Origin: Bosea sp. 124
Lineage (GTDB): Bacteria; Pseudomonadota; Alphaproteobacteria; Rhizobiales; Beijerinckiaceae
Direction: 5' to 3'
DNA: 64,000 nucleotides
Assembly (NCBI RefSeq): GCF_003046175.1
Contig: NZ_PZZM01000001.1
Location: 2,621,001-2,685,000, forward strand
Shown here: one piece after another, positions 52,131-60,790 of the stretch
Position numbering within the stretch: the stretch's first letter is position 1
How the letters are laid out: each line of letters opens with the position of its first letter
Notes under the pieces: generated by a model
The model's input: the letters and a program-made list of their open reading frames with translations, nothing else
Told to the model about the DNA's origin: nothing
The model's database searches: none
Position numbers and translations under genes: made by a program

Positions 52131-55100
52131 CTACCGCGCCGACGCGATATCCACCGTGCCGAAGGCCGTCCGTCCGAAGCGGTCGGGCCGGTACATGTCC
52201 TCGATCACGGCGGCGGGAGCGACATAGCGGCCGGGCGAGACGGCGCGCGCGATATAGGCGACCGTGTAGGACAGCTTCTGGCTGGAACCGCCCGAGCGTT
52301 CGAAGGCGGCGACATAGCGATCGTCGCGCGCTTCCGTATGCACCGGGTAGACCTCCTGCTTCAGCCAGTCGAGACCTGCGACGGAGGCACCTTCGGTGAG
52401 GTTCGCGTTCTCGATCTCGAGCCCGGCGGGTACGGGGTCGACCAGCAGCAGCCGGCCGTAGCGGCTGGTTGGCTCCGTCACGGTCAGGGCCACGACATAG
52501 CGCTCGTTCTGGCGCAGCCGGGCGGGGTCGGCCCGCTCGCCTTTCATCGTGTAGAGCACACGCTCCAGCCCGAAGCCCTGGTTGAGCGCCGGCTCGCTCC
52601 CGGTCGGGATGCCCGAGACTGTGATGACGGCCTGGGCGGTCGCGGCGCCGGGATTGGCGACGGTCAGGGGCTTGCTCTCCAGGGCCTCGGCCGAAATCGT
52701 GCGATAGAGCGCGCCCTTGCGCTCGGCGCCGTCGACGGTCAGCGTCATGCCCTCGGCGTCCTTCGCCATGGCCTGCGCCGCCAGCACCATCCACATCTGC
52801 TCTTGCGTCGAGGTGTAGCGCGCGCTGTTGCGCGCGCCGTCGAGCACGGCTGCCGCGCGGCTGATGTCGGCTCGCTCGCCGGACGATTCCGCGATCAGGG
52901 CCAGGACGGCGGCACCGTCGCGCAGGCGCGAGCCGTAATCGGGCCGCGACAGGCTGTCGTCGCCGCGCTCCTGCAGGCCGGCGAGCGCGCTGGTGAAGGC
53001 GGCGCGGCCGCGGCCACGATCGCCCAATGCCGAGAGCGCCGCGCCGATCTGGGCCCGGGCCAGCGGCGTCGCAAAGTCGGCGAGCTTGTTGTCTGCAAGG
53101 TAGCGCAGATCGCCCATCACGGGCCGGCCGTTGCGAGCCAGCACATAGAGCGCATAGGCGATGCCGGCGGCCTCCTCCTTGACGATGTCGCCGGTGTTGA
53201 CGACCTGGTTGCGCAGGCGGTCGAGCGCGAGGTTGAAGGCCGTCTGCGGCACCGCGAACTGGCGCTCGCGGGCCCGTGTCAGGAAGTCGGCCGTGAAGGC
53301 GTCGAGCCAGAGATCGTCGCCGCCGACACCCCAGAGCCCGAAGGAGCCGTTGGCGCCCTGGCGCGCCAGCACGCGCTCGATCGCGTTCTGGACACGCTCG
53401 TCGGCATTGGCGTCGAGCGCCAGATGCTCGAGCGAGGCGAGCCGGTTGACGTGGAGCAGCGGCAAGGCGCGGCTGACCGTCTGCTCGGTGCAGCCATAGG
53501 GGTAGCGGTCGAGCGCCTTGAGCAAGGCGGGTACGTCGAGCGAGGCGAGCGGCGAGACCGAGACGGAGACCTGGCCGGAATTCGGTACGAGATCGGCCAT
53601 CAGATCGGAGGAAACCGTGATCGCGCCGCCATTGCCGGGGATCGGGCGCACGATCCGGCGCGCGATCGTATTCGCCGAGGGCTGCACGCGGACCGCGAGG
53701 TTCTGCACCGTGCCGACGCCGCCCGGTCCGGTAATGCGGACATCGAACTCGGCGCGGCCGAGCCCGGCGGCGGTGACAGGGATCGTCATCTGCGCCTTGG
53801 CGCCGGCGGCGAGTTGGATCGTGCGTCGCGTCGCGTCTGCGGCGACGAGCACCGGCCCGCGCACGTCGAGATCGACGACGTAGGGACCGGCCGGGCCCTC
53901 GACATTGTCGATCTGGAGGTGGAAGCGCGACTGGTCGCCGATGGCGAGGAAGCGCGGCAGCGTCGCCTGCGCGACGACCTGATCGCGCACGATCACCTCC
54001 GTACTGGCCTGCCCGGTGCGGCCGGCCGACCAGGCGACGGCCATGACGCGCAGCGAGCCGTTGAAGGCCGGCAGTTCGAAATCGACCCTGGCGATGCCGT
54101 CGGGACCGACCTTGACCACGCCGGAATAGCGCGCGACCGGCTCCTGCGTCGGCTTCTCGCCTTCGAGCGCAGGCGCTGCATCGCCGCCGGTGCGGATCGC
54201 GCCGCGTGTGCCCTGCATGCCGTCGATCAGATAGCCGTAGAGGTCGCGCAGTTCATGGCCGATCTGGCGCTGGCCGAAGAAGTGCTTGCTCGGGTCGGGG
54301 CTCTCGAAGCGGGTGAGGTTGAGGATGCCGACATCGACCGCTGCGACCGTGACGAAAGCCTCCTCGCCGGCACGCGCGCCGGTGACCTTGACCGGCAGGG
54401 ACAGCGTCGAGAGCGGACGCACCAGATTGGGCGCGCCGAGATCGAGCGCCAGCGTCCGGCTTTCCTTGCCGATCTGGAACCAGGACAGGCCGATGGCGCG
54501 GCCGGGCAGGCGCTGGGCGGCCGTGTCCATCGGGCGATGGGCGAGCACGACCAGATAGGCACCGGCGCCCCATTCGGCCTTGACCGGGATGCGCGTGGTG
54601 GTGCCGCCGGGCGCAATGTCGATGGTGCGGAGCTCAGTGACGCGGTCGCTGATCACGGCGAGCGTCGCCTTGCCGGCGAAGCGGGGCGCCAGGCGGACCT
54701 GCAGGCTCTCGCCATCGGCGTAAGCCGCCTTGTCGAGCGCGACATCGAGCACGTCCGGCGTATCGGCGGTCTTGTCAGCTTCGTAGCCGACGCTGAAGGA
54801 GACCGAGGTCTCGGTGGAATCGGGGCCGTCGGCAGCAACGTCGAGACGGTAATTGCCCCATTGGACGGGCGCGGCGATGCGGGCGTCACTGCCTTCGGCG
54901 ACAGCGATCTCGCCATCGGCGACGCGGCGGGTCGATTTCACACCCTCGAAGTTCCAGCGGCCATCCTGGAAGAACCACTGATAGTTGCGGGTGACCTTGG
55001 ACAGGGTCCACTTCACCCCGGGTCGCGTCAGACGTCGTCCGTCACCATTGGCCATGATGACGTCGAAGGTCGCGGTCTGGCCATTGCCGAGCTCCCCCTC

Positions 55101-57398
55101 CTTGAACGCCTTCCTGACGCCGATGGCCGCACCCTTGGGCACGATCGGCAGGGTGAGCGAGCGGGCGATGGCGCGCCCGCCGGGTTCGCCGACGCGGATG
55201 GTGAACTCAGCCTCGAGCGGGCGGTTGGTTTCCGGCTGCGCGACCGGATTGGTCACCGTGACCTTGCCGGTGGCATCGGTCGTGGTGCTCTCCTCGAATT
55301 CGGACTGGACCGCCTCGAAGGCCTCGTCGGTCAGGCCGACCTGATAGCCGGCGAAGCCCGGAATGGCCGATTGGCCGGCCGCGCGGATCGTCATCGATCC
55401 GGTGACGTCGAGCGCCGAACCCGGCGCGCCGTAGAGATAGCGCGCGGTGACGTCGATTTCGGCCGGCTCGCCGGCCTGGAGTACCGGCGCCTTCGACGCC
55501 AGCGTCAGTTCGAGGCGCTCAGGCACATAATCCTCGACGAGGAAGGAGACCTCGCCGATCGCCGGGCCCTTGGGGTCGGCATAGGCCTGGACCCGCCAGG
55601 TGCCGGTCGCGGCGCCCGAGATCAGCGGGATCGAATGAGCTCGCCCGCCCGCGCCCTGATCCTCGACCTGACGGCGGCGGTACTCGACGCCATCCGGCCG
55701 CTTGACGACGAGGGTCAGCGGCAGGCCGGAAACGGCGGCGCCGCGCGCATCGCGCAGCAGGCTGGTCAGGTAGACGGTCTCGCCCGAGCGGTAGACGCCG
55801 CGCTCGGTGTAGAGATAGGCGTCGAGCCCGGCGGGCGCGACGCGACCCTTGACGCCGCGATCGGAGAGATCGAAGGCCGTCTGCTTGAGGTCGAGGAAGC
55901 CGTAATCCTCACCCAGCCCGGCCGTGACGAGGCCTGGCGCATTGCCGCCCTGACCCTTGGCGAGACCGGCGTCGAAGCGGGCATAACCGTTGGCATCGGA
56001 GCGCACGGTCGCCAGCACCTCGTTGTTGCGGGCGAGCAGGCGCAGTTCGGCATTGGCGACGGGGGCGGCGTCGGCGAGCGAGCGCACCAGCACATGCACG
56101 CCGTCGGGGCCGGAGAACGAGGTCAGGCCGAGATCGGAGACGACGAACCACTGGGTCGCGCGCGTCGTGCCGTCGTCATAGTCGCCATCGCCATCGGAGG
56201 ACGATGCAGTCGCCTTGCCGCCGCTCGGCTTGGCAAACATTACATAGACGCCGGGCTTGAGCGTCCCCACGGCCTCGACCACCGGGAAGGCCGTGATGAC
56301 GTCCTTGTTCAGCTCGGATTTCACCTCCATCGAGCCGGTCCAGACGCTCTGGCCCTTGTCGCTCTCGATCTGCTTGGACTGATAGGAGCCGAGCTGGCCG
56401 AGGAAGTCGTCGGAATGGACCGAATTGATCAGGTTGCGGTCGCCGATGCGCATGACCTCGAGGTCAAGCCGGTCGGCGTTGACCGAGACCACAGGCACGC
56501 CCTGCTGGCCGGTGCGCGGCAGGACGTAGTTCTTGCCTGTGAAGCGCACGGACGGCGTGCGGTCACGGACATAGACCTCGTAGTCGGCGGATTTCAGCAG
56601 CTTCTCGTCGGGGATCGCCGAGGGCACGCCCTGACGGATGACGAAGGCGTAGCGCTCGCCATGGCGCAGGCCGTCGACGCAGATCTGCTTGTCTTCGGCG
56701 CTGACGGCGAAATCACCCGATCCTTGCGTGTTCCTGCCGCCGGAAATCGCGACGTATGGTGCGAAATCGACACGGCCACGTGCGAGGGGTTCGGAGAACT
56801 CGAAGCAGGCGCGGGGCGAGGCCGCGTCGGCATCGACCTTGTTCCCGGTCAGGCGGAAGCCGCGCTGCGCGCGCAGGCCCTCATAGGCGGTACGCAGCAA
56901 AGCGTTGTCGGTGAGGTCGAGGCTGAGGCGATAGGTCGTCAGCGCCGGACGCCAGAGTTCGTTCTTCTCGAACAGGCGGGCGAGAACGCCGAGCGAGGCG
57001 GCCTCGTCATTGCGGTTGGTCGAGCGTTGATAGGCGAGATAGGCCGCGCTGATGGCGCGTTCGCGCAGCTCCCAGCGCTCGCGATAGTCGCGCGGCTCGA
57101 TCGCGCTGGCGGCGCGCGCCATCAGGCGCCAGCCGGCAGCGTTGGCGGGCTCGGCGACGACGGCTGCGTTGGCCTGGGGCAGGGCGGCGCGGGCATCGCC
57201 ACGCGCGAGCGCCGCCTCGCCTGCGCGCACGGCGTCCGCGGCGGAGCGGGGGCCGGTCGAGACCTCGCGCTTCAGCCGCTCTTCCAGCCGCTGCCCGTCG
57301 GCTGCGAGATCGTTGCGGACATAGGCCTTCTGGGCCAGGGCGGGATGGGCGGCAAGGGAGAGGCCGAGGAGGAGCGCAAGACGGGCGAGCAAGGTCAT
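52131..57398 (-). CDS. Alpha-2-macroglobulin family protein (periplasmic protease trap)
   Basis: This 1755-residue exported protein is the bacterial relative of alpha-2-macroglobulin, thought to trap proteases in the periplasm. It has a signal peptide (LLARLALLLGLSLAAHPALAQ), an N-terminal TPR-like segment (AGEAALARGDARAALPQANAAV) and a chain of macroglobulin domains. Domain order then runs through the bait region and the thioester motif at Cys1303, in YGCTEQTVSRALPLL. No lipobox is seen. The start is at MTLLARLAL (57396-57398) with GAGGA upstream. It is paired with pbpC, as in the E. coli yfhM-pbpC order. Confidence 0.94.
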   Translation of the reverse strand: MTLLARLALLLGLSLAAHPALAQKAYVRNDLAADGQRLEERLKREVSTGPRSAADAVRAGEAALARGDARAALPQANAAVVAEPANAAGWRLMARAASAIEPRDYRERWELRERAISAAYLAYQRSTNRNDEAASLGVLARLFEKNELWRPALTTYRLSLDLTDNALLRTAYEGLRAQRGFRLTGNKVDADAASPRACFEFSEPLARGRVDFAPYVAISGGRNTQGSGDFAVSAEDKQICVDGLRHGERYAFVIRQGVPSAIPDEKLLKSADYEVYVRDRTPSVRFTGKNYVLPRTGQQGVPVVSVNADRLDLEVMRIGDRNLINSVHSDDFLGQLGSYQSKQIESDKGQSVWTGSMEVKSELNKDVITAFPVVEAVGTLKPGVYVMFAKPSGGKATASSSDGDGDYDDGTTRATQWFVVSDLGLTSFSGPDGVHVLVRSLADAAPVANAELRLLARNNEVLATVRSDANGYARFDAGLAKGQGGNAPGLVTAGLGEDYGFLDLKQTAFDLSDRGVKGRVAPAGLDAYLYTERGVYRSGETVYLTSLLRDARGAAVSGLPLTLVVKRPDGVEYRRRQVEDQGAGGRAHSIPLISGAATGTWRVQAYADPKGPAIGEVSFLVEDYVPERLELTLASKAPVLQAGEPAEIDVTARYLYGAPGSALDVTGSMTIRAAGQSAIPGFAGYQVGLTDEAFEAVQSEFEESTTTDATGKVTVTNPVAQPETNRPLEAEFTIRVGEPGGRAIARSLTLPIVPKGAAIGVRKAFKEGELGNGQTATFDVIMANGDGRRLTRPGVKWTLSKVTRNYQWFFQDGRWNFEGVKSTRRVADGEIAVAEGSDARIAAPVQWGNYRLDVAADGPDSTETSVSFSVGYEADKTADTPDVLDVALDKAAYADGESLQVRLAPRFAGKATLAVISDRVTELRTIDIAPGGTTTRIPVKAEWGAGAYLVVLAHRPMDTAAQRLPGRAIGLSWFQIGKESRTLALDLGAPNLVRPLSTLSLPVKVTGARAGEEAFVTVAAVDVGILNLTRFESPDPSKHFFGQRQIGHELRDLYGYLIDGMQGTRGAIRTGGDAAPALEGEKPTQEPVARYSGVVKVGPDGIARVDFELPAFNGSLRVMAVAWSAGRTGQASTEVIVRDQVVAQATLPRFLAIGDQSRFHLQIDNVEGPAGPYVVDLDVRGPVLVAADATRRTIQLAAGAKAQMTIPVTAAGLGRAEFDVRITGPGGVGTVQNLAVRVQPSANTIARRIVRPIPGNGGAITVSSDLMADLVPNSGQVSVSVSPLASLDVPALLKALDRYPYGCTEQTVSRALPLLHVNRLASLEHLALDANADERVQNAIERVLARQGANGSFGLWGVGGDDLWLDAFTADFLTRARERQFAVPQTAFNLALDRLRNQVVNTGDIVKEEAAGIAYALYVLARNGRPVMGDLRYLADNKLADFATPLARAQIGAALSALGDRGRGRAAFTSALAGLQERGDDSLSRPDYGSRLRDGAAVLALIAESSGERADISRAAAVLDGARNSARYTSTQEQMWMVLAAQAMAKDAEGMTLTVDGAERKGALYRTISAEALESKPLTVANPGAATAQAVITVSGIPTGSEPALNQGFGLERVLYTMKGERADPARLRQNERYVVALTVTEPTSRYGRLLLVDPVPAGLEIENANLTEGASVAGLDWLKQEVYPVHTEARDDRYVAAFERSGGSSQKLSYTVAYIARAVSPGRYVAPAAVIEDMYRPDRFGRTAFGTVDIASAR

Positions 57399-57653
57399 CG
57401 TCGTTCCTCTGGGTCGGGTCCGTCCGACGGCGTCGGCGGACAAGGCATCAGCCCCATCACGCCCACCGCGGCGTGAGACCGGACCGGCAGGCTATCACCG
57501 CGTCGCAGGCGTTCAAGTCATGCGAATGAAGGTCGCCCAGCAGCCGGTATCGTGGATCGTATCGCCGCGCCACCTTCTGGCACACCGCGGTTGCGGCGTG
57601 TGCCGTTCTGGCGCTCAATGCGGCCGCTCCACCCGCCCTCAAGGACGAGACCC

Positions 57654-59090
57654 ATGCTGCGCGCCTGCCTGCATCACCCGCGAACCGAGCAGGTCCGAGC
57701 CGCCGCGCTGGCGCTTGTCTTGCTGAGCGCGCCGCCTGCCGGCGCGCAAGCTCCGGCGCCGGCGCCCAATCCGCAGCTCGCCGCCGCGCAGGCGAGCTTC
57801 GAGAGCCTTCCGGAGGCCGAGCGCAAGGCGATTCAGACCGACCTGATCTGGACCGGCCATTTCAACGGCGCGGCCAGCGGTTCCTACGGCCCGCTGACCT
57901 TCCGCGCCATCAACGCGCTGAAGGCGCCCGCGCGCGGCGCGCCTGACGGGATGCTGAACCCGGCCGAACGGCGCACCCTGGCGCAGGGGGCCCAGGCGGC
58001 GCGCGACGCGGCCGGCTTCCGCCTGATCGCCGACGACAGGACCGGTGTGCGCATCGGCATCCCGGCGACCGTCCTGCCGAAACGGGACGCCTCGCCGGCC
58101 GGCAGCCGCTGGCAGAGCGGCGACGGCAAGATCACGCTGGATACCTCGGTCACGCCGCAAGGCGAGACGCTGGAGGCGGTCTATGAGAAGGCGACGGCGC
58201 CGACCCCGAACAATCCGGGCCGCAAGATCACCTACAAGCTGCTGCGCCCGGACTTCTTCGTCGTCACCGGCGAGACGCCGACCGGCAAATTCTATCGCCG
58301 GCTGGCAGCCGGGCCGTCAGGCCTGCGCGGTTTCTCGATCGGCTACGACAAGGCGCTGTCGGGCACGGTCGACAAGCTGGTGATCGCGATTGCCTCGAGC
58401 TTCGAGCCCTTCCCGACCGGGCCGCTGCCGGCGGCGTCGGCCATCGCCTCCGCGCCCCCGACTGCCGCTGCGACGGGGCCTGCGGCCGTGACGGTGCCGG
58501 TGCGCGTCACGGAACGCTACGGCGTCGCGCTTGCCGTTGCCGATCGCGTCGCGGTGACGGCGGCTTCCGCCGTCGAGGGGTGCAGGTCAGTGCGTCTCAG
58601 CGGTCGTGCAGCCAAGCTGCGCGGATCGCCGGAAGGCGGGCTCGTCCTGCTCGAGGTCGACGGTGGGCAGGCCTTCGCTGCGGCTGCCTTGCGGGCGGAG
58701 GTGCCGGCCGAGCGCGAGAGCCTCGTGCTGGTCGCCTTCGGCGAGGACAGTGGCAAGCGCGCCGCCGTTGCCCTGCCCGGACAGGGCGTCCGGATCGGTG
58801 CCAATGTCGCGGTGTTTGCGCCGTTGCAGCCGGGGCAGGCCGGCGCGCCGGCATTCGATCGCCAGGGGCGGCCGGTGGGGCTCGTCACCGCCAACCCGTC
58901 CGACAAGATCCTGATCGCAGGTGTCGCGCCGCAGCGCGCCTACGCGGTTGCCGACAGTGCGGCGTTGCAGGGCCTGATGGGGCGGGCCGGGCTGACGTCC
59001 GCAGTCGCGGCCGCCGGTCCCGACCTCAGCACGGGGGCTGTGGTGGAGAAGGTGGCGAAGTCGGTTCTGCCGGTCATCTGCGGATTGTAG
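57654..59090 (+). CDS. Exported peptidoglycan-binding / trypsin-like-fold protein
   Basis: This 478-residue protein has a signal peptide (RAAALALVLLSAPPAGAQA). It then has a peptidoglycan-binding-domain-like helix bundle (AERKAIQTDLIWTGHFNGAASGSYGPLTFRAINAL in parts). The C-terminal half, after a Pro/Ala linker near residue 270, resembles a chymotrypsin-fold domain (GVALAVADRVAVTAASAVEGC, PGQAGAPAFDRQGRPVGLV). A GDSGGP-type catalytic serine is lacking (GQAGAPAFD), so it is probably an inactive protease-like binder. It is divergent from the alpha-2-macroglobulin gene. The role is unknown, probably at the cell wall. Confidence 0.8.
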   Translation: MLRACLHHPRTEQVRAAALALVLLSAPPAGAQAPAPAPNPQLAAAQASFESLPEAERKAIQTDLIWTGHFNGAASGSYGPLTFRAINALKAPARGAPDGMLNPAERRTLAQGAQAARDAAGFRLIADDRTGVRIGIPATVLPKRDASPAGSRWQSGDGKITLDTSVTPQGETLEAVYEKATAPTPNNPGRKITYKLLRPDFFVVTGETPTGKFYRRLAAGPSGLRGFSIGYDKALSGTVDKLVIAIASSFEPFPTGPLPAASAIASAPPTAAATGPAAVTVPVRVTERYGVALAVADRVAVTAASAVEGCRSVRLSGRAAKLRGSPEGGLVLLEVDGGQAFAAAALRAEVPAERESLVLVAFGEDSGKRAAVALPGQGVRIGANVAVFAPLQPGQAGAPAFDRQGRPVGLVTANPSDKILIAGVAPQRAYAVADSAALQGLMGRAGLTSAVAAAGPDLSTGAVVEKVAKSVLPVICGL

Positions 59091-59188
59091 AAATCGCCCA
59101 AAGACCAGTTGTCTCAGCCGCGACAATCGGCTCAGATACGTTGACCTACGCAAGAGAGCCCCGTCTAGGACGAGGAGCACTCGGACAC

Positions 59189-59200
59189 TAAATCGATTTA
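59189..59200. promoter_or_regulatory. Palindrome TAAATCGATTTA before tctC
   Basis: This perfect 12-base palindrome ends one base before the AGGAGAGG ribosome site of the tctC-like gene. It could be an operator for a GntR/IclR- or LacI-type regulator encoded elsewhere. A TTGACC at 59140-59145 may be the -35, but no good -10 is seen. Evidence is limited to symmetry and position. Confidence 0.35.
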
Positions 59201-59216
59201 AGGAGAGGTAACAGAG

Positions 59217-60218
59217 ATGACCGACATCATTAGCAGGCGTGGCGTTCTCAAGGGCGCCGCTGCAGCGGGAGCGGCAGGGCTCGTTGCAAGCCCTGCAATC
59301 GGCCAGGCAAAGTGGCCTGCGCGGCCGGTCCAGATGATCTGCCCCTGGGGCGCGGGCGGTGGCACCGACGCGGTGGTGCGTATCGTGGCGGCATTGCTCG
59401 AAAAAAGCCTCGGCCAGCCATTCAATGTCGTGAACCGCACCGGCGGCTCCGGTGTGGTGGGCCATTCAGCGATCGCGACCGGCGCGCCGGACGGCTACAC
59501 GCTCGGCATCATCACCTCCGAAATCGCGATGATGCATCACCAGGGGCTCACGCAACTCACTCCGTCCAACTATACGCCGTTGGCGCTGATGAACTCGGAT
59601 CCGTCAGGCGTGCAGGTCAAGGCGGACGCCCCCTACAAGACGATCAAGGACCTCGCCGATGCCATCAAGGCCGCGCCGGCCGGCAAGATGAAGGCCTCGG
59701 GCACCGGGCAGGGTGGAATCTGGCATCTTGCGCTGATTGGCTGGATGCTTGGCATGAAGTTGCAGCCGGACCATGTCGCCTGGGCTCCCTCGAACGGCGC
59801 CGCACCCGCCATGCAGGACTTGGCTGCTGGAGGAATCGACTTCGTCACATGTTCCGTGCCCGAAGCGCGCGCCATGCTCGACGCTGGTCGCGCCCGTTCG
59901 CTGGCGATCATGGCGGGTGAGCGGAATCCGCAGTTCAAGGACGTGCCGACGATGAAGGAGACGCTCGGCATCGACTTCCAGGTCGGCTCGTGGCGCGGTA
60001 TCGCCGGCCCGGAGAAGCTGCCGGAGAACGTCGTCAAAATCATGAACGCCGAACTCAAGACCATCTATAATTCCAAGGAATACAAGGAGTTCATGGATGC
60101 GCGCGGGTTCACCATGATCTACGCGGACGGCCCCGGCTTTGGCCAGTATATGGCCGACAGCGACAAGCAGATGGGTGTTGCGCTGGCGGCTGGCGGTCTC
60201 GCCAAGAAGCCGGCGTAA
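59217..60218 (+). CDS. tctC: Tripartite tricarboxylate transporter substrate-binding protein (TctC/Bug)
   Basis: This 333-residue periplasmic protein has a twin-arginine-like signal (SRRGVLKGAAAAGAAGLVAS) and the Bug-family pattern. The mature start is WPARPVQMICPWGAGGGTD, followed by VVNRTGGSGVVGHSAI and APAMQDLAAGGIDFVTC. It hands a carboxylate to TctAB. The ligand may be citrate or another small acid and cannot be told from sequence. It leads the tct operon with a strong AGGAGAGG site. Confidence 0.92.
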   Translation: MTDIISRRGVLKGAAAAGAAGLVASPAIGQAKWPARPVQMICPWGAGGGTDAVVRIVAALLEKSLGQPFNVVNRTGGSGVVGHSAIATGAPDGYTLGIITSEIAMMHHQGLTQLTPSNYTPLALMNSDPSGVQVKADAPYKTIKDLADAIKAAPAGKMKASGTGQGGIWHLALIGWMLGMKLQPDHVAWAPSNGAAPAMQDLAAGGIDFVTCSVPEARAMLDAGRARSLAIMAGERNPQFKDVPTMKETLGIDFQVGSWRGIAGPEKLPENVVKIMNAELKTIYNSKEYKEFMDARGFTMIYADGPGFGQYMADSDKQMGVALAAGGLAKKPA

Positions 60219-60265
60219 GGGCGCCCCGGGCGGCGGCCGCGAGCGCCACCGCCCCGCATTGGCTC

Positions 60266-60285
60266 AGCACGCCTTCGGGCGTGCT
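60266..60285 (+). promoter_or_regulatory. UUCG-loop hairpin between tctC and tctB
   Basis: AGCACGCC-TTCG-GGCGTGCT is an eight-pair hairpin with a very stable UUCG tetraloop, 48 bases after the tctC stop. It lacks a T run. It may protect the tctC part of the message and give more binding protein than membrane parts. Confidence 0.5.
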
Positions 60286-60312
60286 CGTTCACCTATTCAG
60301 AAAGTTCGCACG

Positions 60313-60780
60313 ATGCGCTTCAACGATGCCGTCGTCGGCGTCGCGTTCCTGCTGCTCGCCGGCGCCATGATCGCGATGACCTTCACCTTCCCCCCTTTCC
60401 CCGGCCAGAAATACGGACCGAGCCTGTTTCCGCGCATCCTCGGGGCCGGGATCATCCTCTGCTCCCTGCTGCTGATTCTGCGCGAGCGGCGCGGCGAGCG
60501 CCGCCCCTGGCTCGTGCTCGACGACTGGACGGGACAGCCGCGAAGGCTGGCCTCCTTTGCGCTGATGCTGGCCGCCATGGTGTTCTATCTGCTGGCGTCG
60601 GAGCCGCTCGGTTTCATCCCGACCGCGTTCCTGATCCAGCTGGGCCTGTTCCTGTGGTTCGGGGTTCGTCCGGTCACCGCCCTCATCGTCGCCATCTGCA
60701 TGACGATCGCGGTGCAATACTTCTTCGGCAATCTGATGCGCGTGCCGCTTCCGCGCGGCATTCTCGACAGCGTGCTCTGA
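60313..60780 (+). CDS. tctB: Tripartite tricarboxylate transporter small membrane protein (TctB)
   Basis: This 155-residue membrane protein has four predicted helices (VVGVAFLLLAGAMIAMTFTF, ILGAGIILCSLLLIL, FALMLAAMVFYLLA and the last pair around PTAFLIQLGLFLWFG). The FPRILG motif, with YGPSLFPRIL, is typical of TctB. It lies between tctC and tctA; the gap to tctA is 10 bases with GGAGG. Confidence 0.9.
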   Translation: MRFNDAVVGVAFLLLAGAMIAMTFTFPPFPGQKYGPSLFPRILGAGIILCSLLLILRERRGERRPWLVLDDWTGQPRRLASFALMLAAMVFYLLASEPLGFIPTAFLIQLGLFLWFGVRPVTALIVAICMTIAVQYFFGNLMRVPLPRGILDSVL

Positions 60781-60790
60781 GGAGGCCCGG

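Noticed and set aside
52338..57476. 1712-codon open frame on the plus strand opposite the alpha-2-macroglobulin gene
   Set aside because: Its residues are low-complexity Arg/Gly/Asp/Ala-rich with no domain, and the opposite strand has a complete thioester protein with signal peptide. High GC leaves long antisense frames open.
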